Shown here in pieces: positions 57,604 to 64,000 of a stretch of DNA of 64,000 nucleotides. A program made the position numbers and the translations under genes. Location: positions 124,001 through 188,000 of the forward strand of contig NZ_JAAARM010000009.1 of assembly GCF_009908285.1 (NCBI RefSeq), read 5' to 3'. Positions within the stretch are counted from its first letter, which is position 1. Each line of letters starts with the position of its first letter. The stretch is from Pseudomonas sp. Fl4BN1. GTDB lineage: Bacteria; Pseudomonadota; Gammaproteobacteria; Pseudomonadales; Pseudomonadaceae. The notes under the pieces were generated by a model, which did no database searches, was not told where the DNA came from, and saw only the letters and a list, made by a program, of their open reading frames with translations.

Positions 57604-58812
57604 ATGACCCAGCGTCTTCCCGTTACCGTGCTATCCGGCTTTCTCGGCGCCGGTAAAAGCACCCTGCTCAATCACGTGCTGCGCAACCGCGATAACCTGC
57701 GGGTGGCAGTGATCGTCAACGACATGAGCGAAATCAACATCGACGGCAGCGAGGTGCAGCGTGATGTCAGCCTCAACCGCGCCGAAGAAAAGCTGGTGGA
57801 AATGAGCAACGGCTGCATTTGTTGCACCCTGCGCGAGGACCTGCTGGAAGAAGTGGGCAAACTGGCCGGTGAGGGACGCTTTGATTACCTGCTGATCGAA
57901 TCCACCGGCATTTCCGAGCCGCTGCCGGTGGCCGAGACCTTCACCTTTCGCGACGAATCGGGCCAGAGCCTGGCAGATATCGCCCGGCTCGACACCATGG
58001 TCACCGTGGTCGACGGTATGAACTTCCTGCTGGATTACCAGGCAGCAGAAAGCCTGGCCTCACGGGGTGAAACCCTGGGAGAGGAAGACGAGCGTTCGAT
58101 CAGCGACCTGTTGATCGAGCAGGTGGAGTTTGCCGATGTGATCCTCATCAGCAAGATCGACCTGATCAGCAGCGACGAGCGTCTGGAGCTGATGGCGATC
58201 CTGGCGCGCCTCAATGCCCAGGCGGAAATAATCCCCATGGTCATGGGGCAGGTGCCGTTGACCAAGATCCTCAACACCGGTCGCTTTGACTTCGAGCGGG
58301 CGGCCCAAGCACCGGGCTGGTTGCAGGAACTGCGTGGCGAGCACGTGCCGGAAACCGAGGAGTACGGGATCGCTTCCAGCGCCTACCGGGCGCGACGGCC
58401 GTTCCATCCTGAGCGCTTCTTCAACTTCATCAACCGGACCTGGGTCAACGGCAAGCTGCTGCGCTCCAAGGGCTTCTTCTGGCTGGCCAGCAAGTATCAG
58501 GAGGCTGGTAGCTGGTCCCAGGCCGGCGGTCTGATGCGCCACGGGTTTGCCGGACGCTGGTGGCGTTTCGTGCCTAAGCAGCAATGGCCCCAGGACGAGG
58601 AAAGCACTGCGGCGATCATGCACAACTGGACCCCGGCCACCGGCGACTGCCGACAGGAACTGGTGTTCATCGGCCAGAACATCGACTTCGCCCGGCTTTG
58701 TGCCGAGTTGGACCTGTGCCTGCTGGACGACGATGAAATGGCGCTTGGCGTCGAGGGTTGGAGTCTGATGAGCGACCCCTTCGGACCCTGGCATGAAGAC
58801 GAGGCTGCCTGA
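57604..58812 (+). CDS. COG0523 metallochaperone GTPase (ZigA/ZagA-like)
   Basis: 402 residues. G1 loop GFLGAGKST (~12), metal motif GCICC (~71), NKxD-like ISKIDLI, and a CobW C-terminal domain with [12 protein letters not shown]. Likely delivers zinc to essential enzymes when zinc is limiting. It is coupled to the DUF1826 gene by a one-base overlap (TGATG) and lies in the unit driven by the second Zur-like box. Confidence 0.93.
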   Translation: MTQRLPVTVLSGFLGAGKSTLLNHVLRNRDNLRVAVIVNDMSEINIDGSEVQRDVSLNRAEEKLVEMSNGCICCTLREDLLEEVGKLAGEGRFDYLLIESTGISEPLPVAETFTFRDESGQSLADIARLDTMVTVVDGMNFLLDYQAAESLASRGETLGEEDERSISDLLIEQVEFADVILISKIDLISSDERLELMAILARLNAQAEIIPMVMGQVPLTKILNTGRFDFERAAQAPGWLQELRGEHVPETEEYGIASSAYRARRPFHPERFFNFINRTWVNGKLLRSKGFFWLASKYQEAGSWSQAGGLMRHGFAGRWWRFVPKQQWPQDEESTAAIMHNWTPATGDCRQELVFIGQNIDFARLCAELDLCLLDDDEMALGVEGWSLMSDPFGPWHEDEAA

Positions 58813-59519
58813 TGCTGACCTTGAGCTCCCCAGTGACACCGCTGGTTAACCAGCCACCGGCCAGGTGGCTGTTGCTGCCCAGTGTCGAGCCTGTGATTTC
58901 ACGCCGCGCGGCCATTGGCACAACCCCGGCGGTGCTGGCGCAGGTGCTGGAGGACGAGGTAAACCTCGGCCTCTGGCAGCGTCAGCTACCGGCGCATATC
59001 GCGGATTTCGGCGAGCTGCTGTTGTCCCTGGACGAACCGTTGGCGGAGTCCTTGTCCCTGGAGCTGCCGGATGAAGACTCGGAGCCGAACCTGCGTGGCC
59101 TGGCCTCGGGCTTCAGTGATTTACAGGGTTATGACGGCTTTATCGCCGATGTTTCCTGGTTGGTCAGCGCCTTTGCCTGCTTGCTCGGAGCCAAGCGCGT
59201 GGGGCTGCGCTTGCGGATGCTGGACAAGGCCATGTGCCCGCGCTTTCACGTGGACCATGTACCGGTGCGCCTGATCACCACCTATGCCGGCGTGGGCAGC
59301 CAGTGGTTGCGCGAAGGGCGGATGGACCGCCGGCAGCTCGGGCGTGCCGAGGCCGAGCCACTGGATCCGGCGTTGATCCAGCAGATCGCCAGCGGCGAAG
59401 TGGCGCTGTTCAAGGGGGAGAAATGGCACGGCAACGAAGGCTTCGGCCTGATTCACCGCTCGCCGCAGCCGGCGCCGGGTGAGCGTCGGTTGATCCTTAC
59501 CCTTGATTGGCTGGGTTGA
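58812..59519 (+). CDS. DUF1826-containing protein
   Basis: 235 residues, cytoplasmic. A compact region has CPRFHVDHVPVRL (His-x-Asp) and a distal EKWHGNEGFGLIHRSP, a pattern resembling metal-binding cupin or 2-oxoglutarate oxygenase folds. The function is not known. It is translated directly after the COG0523 gene and repeatedly found with it in zinc-response loci, so a shared role is likely. Confidence 0.85.
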   Translation: MLTLSSPVTPLVNQPPARWLLLPSVEPVISRRAAIGTTPAVLAQVLEDEVNLGLWQRQLPAHIADFGELLLSLDEPLAESLSLELPDEDSEPNLRGLASGFSDLQGYDGFIADVSWLVSAFACLLGAKRVGLRLRMLDKAMCPRFHVDHVPVRLITTYAGVGSQWLREGRMDRRQLGRAEAEPLDPALIQQIASGEVALFKGEKWHGNEGFGLIHRSPQPAPGERRLILTLDWLG

Positions 59520-59738
59520 TTGCTCCCATTCTCTGGTCCTCCATGGGTTTTCGGGAGCCTCTGTCGAAGGCCGCCATCGGGCACTGAAGTGCCCCCGCCC
59601 GAGAGGCCCGCAAAGCCCCTCCGGTGCCTATTGTCCGAACATGGCCCGAACCTGCAGCAACGGCTACGGGCCTAGCGGATTTTCGCCCCGGGAGGGAAGG
59701 GCGTAGCATCACTCCACAAGCTTTCGGAACCCCTTCCC
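59520..59738. other. Gap upstream of second COG0523 gene
   Basis: 219 bases without a supported gene. A hairpin GGGCACT (59579-59585)/AGTGCCC (59588-59594) lies within it and no T-tract follows. No Zur-like palindrome is visible, so the downstream gene may be read through from the second Zur-like box. Confidence 0.4.
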
Positions 59739-60701
59739 ATGCTGCAGAACATCCCCACTCACGTGATCGCCGGCCCTTTGGGCGCCGGCAAGACCAGCCT
59801 GATTCGTCATTTGCTGAGCCAGCGCCCGGCTAATGAGCGCTGGGCGGTGCTGATCAACGAATTTGGCCAGATCGGCCTGGATGCGGCATTGCTGACCCGG
59901 GATGAAGACGGTATCGCCCTCGGCGAAGTCGCTGGCGGCTGTCTGTGCTGCGTCAACGGCGCGCCGTTCCAGGTGGGCCTGGGGCGCCTGTTGCGCAAAG
60001 CCAAGCCGGACCGTTTGTTCATCGAGCCGTCCGGCCTTGGCCACCCGGCGCAGTTGCTCAAGCAACTGAGTGTTGCGCCGTGGCAGGGGGTGTTGGCGTT
60101 GCAGCCCTGTGTGCTGGTGCTGGACGCCCAGGCCCTGGCCGCCGGCAAGCCGCTGCCCCAGGCGCAGCAGGAGGCTCTGTCCAGCGCCGGTTTGCTGGTG
60201 CTGAACAAGGATGAGCTGCTCAGTGACAGCGATCGCTTGCGCGTGCTGGAACAATTGCCGGACATTCCCCTGTTCTGGACTCGCCATGCGGCCTTGCCTT
60301 TGGCGGAGCTACCGGGCCTGGAGGTCAGTGCCGGGACGGCGCTTGAGCCGTTCGCGGTGCCCCAGGGATTGGCGCAGCTAGCGGCGCTCTGGAGTGATCC
60401 GGGGGTGCCGATCTGCCTCAGCCAGTCCCAGGCAGAAGGTTGGAGCATTGGCTGGCGCTGGCATCCGAGCCAGCAGTTCGATCTGGCCCGAGTCGATCAC
60501 TGGTTGCAGAATCTCGATTGGCGGCGGGCCAAGCTGGTGATCCACAGCAGTGAAGGCTGGCGCTCAGGCAACGGTCTGGACAATTCGCCATTCAATTGGC
60601 TGCCCAGTGAGTGGCGTCGGGATTCACGCCTGGAATTGATTTTCAGTGATGCTCAGGATGTTGCTGCGCTGCAAGCCAGCCTGGCTGCCTGCCGTCTATA
60701 A
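59739..60701 (+). CDS. Second COG0523 (CobW-like) GTPase
   Basis: 320 residues. G1 loop GPLGAGKTS (~12), metal motif GCLCC (~68) and guanine-specificity NKDE (LVLNKDELL). The C-terminal domain is shorter than that of the first paralogue and has no His-rich stretch. Probably another metal insertase of the zinc-starvation set, with a different client. No own operator is seen. Confidence 0.9.
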   Translation: MLQNIPTHVIAGPLGAGKTSLIRHLLSQRPANERWAVLINEFGQIGLDAALLTRDEDGIALGEVAGGCLCCVNGAPFQVGLGRLLRKAKPDRLFIEPSGLGHPAQLLKQLSVAPWQGVLALQPCVLVLDAQALAAGKPLPQAQQEALSSAGLLVLNKDELLSDSDRLRVLEQLPDIPLFWTRHAALPLAELPGLEVSAGTALEPFAVPQGLAQLAALWSDPGVPICLSQSQAEGWSIGWRWHPSQQFDLARVDHWLQNLDWRRAKLVIHSSEGWRSGNGLDNSPFNWLPSEWRRDSRLELIFSDAQDVAALQASLAACRL

Positions 60702-60708
60702 CCGCAGG

Positions 60709-60736
60709 ATTGCAGGAACCGGCTTGCCAGCGAATC
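60709..60736. repeat. Single REP element
   Basis: GAACCGGCTTGCCAGCGAATC (within 60716-60737) matches the REP arms at 15280 and 56584. It is situated between the convergent CobW-like and DUF3301 genes. Confidence 0.65.
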
Positions 60737-61129
60737 TCAATTACGCCACTTGCGGTGTTCGTCGCGCCACTGGCTCAGCTCGATCACTTCGGCGCTGGGC
60801 AATGGCTCCTTGGCTTCAAACGGGTAGGGCGCAAGTTCAATATGCGCGCTATGGGCACCGAACTGGGTAATGGTCCCGGCGTGGCGGGTTTCGCCAGTCA
60901 CGGTGAACTCGAAATTGTAGATCCGCGCCAGGCGCCGACGGCCATTGGCGTCCTTGACGAAACCAATACGCTTGAGCGCGACGTTGCCGTCCAGCAGCTC
61001 GATATCGAGTTTGGCGCAGTGCTGCTTGACCCGCGCCAGCGCTCGCTCGCGCAGGCCGTGGTTGTGCCACAGCCAGGCGCCGCCGGTCGCCAGCAGCATC
61101 AGCACCAAGATGTTTCCAAGGGTCAGCAT
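60737..61129 (-). CDS. DUF3301-containing membrane-anchored protein
   Basis: 130 residues. A single N-terminal helix (~4-22) is followed by a soluble domain with QHCAKLDIELLDGNVAL and IYNFEFTVTGETRHAG, as in DUF3301. No function assigned. GGAG lies 11 bases before the ATG at 61129. Confidence 0.88.
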   Translation of the reverse strand: MLTLGNILVLMLLATGGAWLWHNHGLRERALARVKQHCAKLDIELLDGNVALKRIGFVKDANGRRRLARIYNFEFTVTGETRHAGTITQFGAHSAHIELAPYPFEAKEPLPSAEVIELSQWRDEHRKWRN

Positions 61130-61246
61130 GAAAGTTTGCTCCAACGAAGTAGCATCAGCTTAACTGCGTCTCCGGTCTGTCGTACAGGCTGCGTTTAGTC
61201 GCATACTGCGCGGCTTGAATTCCACCGGTTCTATGGAAAATCCTGC

Positions 61247-62119
61247 ATGAAACGTACGCCTCACCTGCTTGCGATCCAGTCCCATGTGGTTTTTGGCCAC
61301 GCCGGTAACAGCGCCGCGGTATTTCCCATGCAGCGGGTCGGGGTGAATGTCTGGCCCCTGAACACCGTACAGTTCTCCAATCACACCCAGTATGGTCACT
61401 GGGCGGGAGAAGTGCTGGCACCGCAACAGATTCCCGAACTGGTGGAAGGTATTGCCGCCATCGGCGAGCTGGGCAACTGCGATGCGATCCTCTCCGGCTA
61501 TCTGGGCAGTGCGGCCCAGGGCCGGGCGATCCTCAGCGGCGTGGCGCGGATCAAGGCGACCAACCCCAAGGCCCTGTACCTGTGCGACCCGGTCATGGGC
61601 CATCCGGAAAAGGGCTGCAGCGTGCCGGAGGAAGTCAGCGATTTCCTGCTGGATGAAGCCGTGGCCATGGCCGACTTCCTCTGCCCCAACCAGCTGGAAC
61701 TGGACAGCTTCTGCGCACGCAAGCCGCAATCACTGTTCGATTGCCTGGGCATGGCTCGCTCGTTGCTGGAGAAGGGCCCCAAGGCGGTGCTGGTCAAGCA
61801 TCTGGACTACCCGGGCAAACTGGCTGAAGGCTTCGAGATGCTGCTGGTGACCGCCGATGGCAGCTGGCACCTGCGGCGTCCGCTGTTGGCGTTCCCGCGC
61901 CAGCCGGTGGGGGTGGGCGACCTGACTTCAGGCCTGTTCCTGGCCCGAGTGCTGCTGGGTGACAGCCTGGTGGCGGCGTTTGAATTCACCGCCGCAGCGG
62001 TGCATGAAGTGCTCCTGGAAACCCAGGCCTGTGCCAGCTATGAGCTGGAGCTGGTGCGGGCCCAGGATCGTATTGCCCATCCACGGGTGCGTTTCGAGGC
62101 CACGCCGATCGGCCTCTGA
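61247..62119 (+). CDS. pdxY: Pyridoxal kinase PdxY
   Basis: 290-residue ribokinase-fold enzyme phosphorylating pyridoxal in the B6 salvage pathway. Substrate region [19 protein letters not shown] (~13-31), ATP/phosphate loop [11 protein letters not shown] with catalytic Asp (~225), and [10 protein letters not shown] near 111. PdxY and PdxK are hard to separate by motif alone; length and N-terminus favour PdxY. Confidence 0.94.
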   Translation: MKRTPHLLAIQSHVVFGHAGNSAAVFPMQRVGVNVWPLNTVQFSNHTQYGHWAGEVLAPQQIPELVEGIAAIGELGNCDAILSGYLGSAAQGRAILSGVARIKATNPKALYLCDPVMGHPEKGCSVPEEVSDFLLDEAVAMADFLCPNQLELDSFCARKPQSLFDCLGMARSLLEKGPKAVLVKHLDYPGKLAEGFEMLLVTADGSWHLRRPLLAFPRQPVGVGDLTSGLFLARVLLGDSLVAAFEFTAAAVHEVLLETQACASYELELVRAQDRIAHPRVRFEATPIGL

Positions 62120-62140
62120 GCGCGACCGGCGGGCCGCGAC

Positions 62141-63553
62141 TCAGGCCTGCTCGGAGAACTGCACCGTCGGTGCCGGCTGGCGGAAACCTCGGGTGTGTAT
62201 TCCCAAGTAGGCCAGGCCGAGGGCGAACCAGGCCATGCCGATCCCCAGGGTCAGGGCCGAGAGGCTGGTCCAGAGCCAGACGATCAGGGCGAAGCCGATC
62301 AACGGCAATAGGCCGTACTGCAGCAGCCGTATTCCGGTGCGTGGCTGGCCTTGGCCCAAGTGGCTCTTGATCACCGCCAGATTGACCACGGAAAACGCCA
62401 CCAGTGCACCGAAGCTGATCATCGAGGCCAGGGTGGTCAGATCGATGACCACCGCCAGCAGGGACACCAGCGATACCAGGACAATAGCGATCACTGGCGT
62501 CTTGTAGCGCTCGGACAAAGTACCGAATAGACGCCGTGAGAGGATGCCGTCGCGGCCCATGCTGAACAGGATGCGTGACACCGAGGCCTGTGAGGCCAGG
62601 GCCGAACCGGCAGCGCCGGCGACATAGGTGGCGGTGAAGAACATCTCCAGGAAGCGGCCGCCGGCGTGCAGCATGACTTCGCTGGCCGCCGAGTCGGCAT
62701 CCTTGAAGCTGCTGCCGGGGAAGGCTAGCTGGCTGGCCATGGCCAAGAGGATGAACAACAGGCCGGCGCCCAGGGTGGTGATGAGGATGGCTCGGGGAAT
62801 GTCCCGGCGCGGATCGCGGGTTTCCTCGGCCAGGGTCGATACCGCGTCAAAGCCCAGGAATGACAGGCACAGCACCGCCGCTCCCGCCATCAACGGCAAC
62901 AGCCCGCTCTGGCTGCCGTCGCCGAGCCAGGGCGCGCCGAGATCCATGCTTTCGGCCCCGGCCAACTGGCGCGCCACCAGCGCCACGAACACCACCACGA
63001 ACACCAGTTGGGCGCAGACGATCAGGTTGCTCATGCTCGACACCGAGCCAATCCCGCGGATGTTCAGCACGGTCACCAGGCTGATGGTCGCCACCACGAA
63101 GACCCAGGCTGGCACGGCCGGAAAGGTCAGGTTGAGAAACAGGCCGATCACCAGGTAGTTGATCATCGGCAGGAACAGGTAATCCAGGAGCAGCGACCAG
63201 CCGGCCAGGAAGCCGATACCCGGACCGAAGCTGAGGCTGGCGTAGGAATAGGCGGAGCCGGCGATGGGGTACTTCTTGACCATGACGCTGTAGGAGCGGG
63301 CGGTGAAGATCATCGCCAGCAGGGTGATTACATAGGCCGCGGCGGTGCGCCCACCAGTGATCTGGGTAACCACGCCGTAGGTGGTGAAGACGGTCAGCGG
63401 GACCATATACACCAGGCCGAAGAACACCAGGGCCGGAAGCCCGAGAATGCGCCGCAGCGTGGTGCCCTGGGCGCTGTGGGTGAAGTCGTCGCCGAGGCTG
63501 GCGCTGCGGGTGGACAAGGAGGGGCTGCTGGGAGAGGGAGTGGCGCTGGGCAT
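62141..63553 (-). CDS. APC-family permease resembling putrescine importer PuuP
   Basis: 470 residues, about 12 helices. PuuP-like stretches are VFTTYGVVTQITGG, YPIAGSAYSY and GWSLLLDYLFLPMINYLVIG. Substrate is likely an amine or amino acid; I cannot decide which. The ATG at 63553 gives a normal 30-residue cytoplasmic start (M-P-S-A-T-P); the longer frame to 63652 has no ribosome site. Confidence 0.88.
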   Translation of the reverse strand: MPSATPSPSSPSLSTRSASLGDDFTHSAQGTTLRRILGLPALVFFGLVYMVPLTVFTTYGVVTQITGGRTAAAYVITLLAMIFTARSYSVMVKKYPIAGSAYSYASLSFGPGIGFLAGWSLLLDYLFLPMINYLVIGLFLNLTFPAVPAWVFVVATISLVTVLNIRGIGSVSSMSNLIVCAQLVFVVVFVALVARQLAGAESMDLGAPWLGDGSQSGLLPLMAGAAVLCLSFLGFDAVSTLAEETRDPRRDIPRAILITTLGAGLLFILLAMASQLAFPGSSFKDADSAASEVMLHAGGRFLEMFFTATYVAGAAGSALASQASVSRILFSMGRDGILSRRLFGTLSERYKTPVIAIVLVSLVSLLAVVIDLTTLASMISFGALVAFSVVNLAVIKSHLGQGQPRTGIRLLQYGLLPLIGFALIVWLWTSLSALTLGIGMAWFALGLAYLGIHTRGFRQPAPTVQFSEQA

Positions 63554-63826
63554 TGTTATTGTTCTCACGCGTTCGTTGGCTCGAAGGCTCCCCGGACGGG
63601 AAGTGCGTATGTGCCTTGCCCATCGATTCTGGCAGTGGTGCCCCGCAGGCATAACTCTCTATGTGGTCAAAAAGGGATCGATCTGGCCATTCTGGATGAC
63701 CGCAGAAGACTGCTTGCAAAGGCCGGGGGGCTTGTGGCCGAGCGCTGGAGGCTCTGGCCGGGGGAGGCAGGCGTGTGGCGAAGGGACCGTCCGTGGTCCC
63801 GCTGGATCAGCGTATCTGCTTGAGGA
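63554..63826. other. Gap between permease and thioesterase
   Basis: 273 bases without a supported gene. It contains a GC hairpin GGGACC (63783-63788)/GGTCCC (63795-63800) shortly past the thioesterase stop, a possible weak terminator, but the T-tract is poor. The promoter of the permease gene should lie near 63560-63700. Confidence 0.4.
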
Positions 63827-64000
63827 TCAAGGGCCGTCGGCCTTGATCTCCTGATAGCGCTTTTCCAGCTCCTGGCGGATCTGCCGGCGTTGCTGGGCCT
63901 GGATGTAGCGGCGTTTACCGTCGCTGGTCTCGGGCTGCAGCGGCGGCACCTGGGCGGGTTTGCGCTGGTCGTCCACCGCCACCATGGTGAAGAAGCAGCT
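63827..64000 (-). CDS. Acyl-CoA thioesterase (hotdog, YciA-type), 3' fragment
   Basis: 58 codons reach the window edge with no stop, so only the C-terminus is visible. It includes S-C-F-F-T-M-V-A-V-D-D, the conserved strand of hotdog thioesterases (FTxVAxD), followed by a Pro-rich segment (QVPPLQPE) and a basic helical tail. The gene enters from beyond 64000. An inverted repeat (GATCAAGG/CCTTGATC) spans its last codons at about 63826-63849. Confidence 0.8.
   Translation of the reverse strand, partial: SCFFTMVAVDDQRKPAQVPPLQPETSDGKRRYIQAQQRRQIRQELEKRYQEIKADGP

Noticed and set aside
59243..59256. CTTTCACGTGGACC, similar to parS
   Set aside because: Two mismatches in the 14-base core and the palindrome is broken; it lies in the conserved HVDH codons of DUF1826.

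Overview
This window reads as chromosome from a fluorescent Pseudomonas close to the P. fluorescens/P. protegens group. The reasons are its high GC content, the order mnmG-rsmG-parA-parB-atpIBEFHAGDC-glmU-glmR-glmS, the Pseudomonas-type REP palindromes, and the zinc-starvation gene island lying near glmS. The assignment is from gene order and protein recognition only. dnaA, rpmH and mnmE are not in the window.

Layout. (1) 1-1744: 3' part of an amino-acid permease and a phytanoyl-CoA-dioxygenase-type hydroxylase. (2) 1745-2284: gene-free, DnaA-box-rich, partly AT-rich origin-like region. (3) 2285-6516: tRNA/rRNA modification (mnmG, rsmG) and chromosome segregation (parA, parB). (4) 6562-13835: complete F1Fo ATP synthase operon with a clear sigma70 promoter and a strong terminator. 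(5) 13896-18120: amino-sugar supply for the cell wall (glmU, a DeoR-type regulator, glmS) and an unoccupied Tn7 attachment site. (6) 18619-30214: accessory genes: an ABC importer with a fused permease, a LysR regulator, a glutathione transferase, a PNPOx-ferredoxin-reductase fusion, a DUF3142 lipoprotein with a large periplasmic repeat protein, and a LysE exporter with an Lrp regulator.

(7) 30231-35977, minus strand: a tightly overlapping six-gene membrane-lipid operon resembling E. coli ynbABCD with an added acyltransferase and a small membrane protein. (8) 36222-44281: three SPFH (HflK/HflC-type) proteins overlapping a CPC-type metal P-ATPase, followed after a terminator by a bufferin-type RiPP operon (bufA, bufB, bufC). 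This looks like one metal-handling locus. (9) 44366-47658: a cyclopropane synthase paralogue, a cardiolipin synthase and a DUF3617 protein.

(10) 47663-60701: a Zur-type zinc-starvation island. An eight-gene minus-strand operon (folE2, znuC-, znuB- and znuA-like genes, hisI2, gamma-carbonic anhydrase, pyrC2, thrS2) diverges from amiC across one palindromic Zur-like box (55265-55279). A second box (57126-57140) lies between a small secreted protein and dksA2-COG0523-DUF1826, and a second COG0523 GTPase follows. (11) 60737-64000: DUF3301 protein, pdxY, a PuuP-like permease and the end of an acyl-CoA thioesterase.

Two chromosome-scale signals overlay the genes. Seventeen exact TTATCCACA boxes occur, all in the first 33 kb, and two ParB parS palindromes sit inside genes at 39213 and 54818. 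Both fit a replication-origin-proximal domain. The least-described systems here are the SPFH/P-ATPase/bufferin locus and the YnbABCD-like lipid operon, whose CDP-alcohol transferase carries Asn at two of the four usual catalytic Asp positions.
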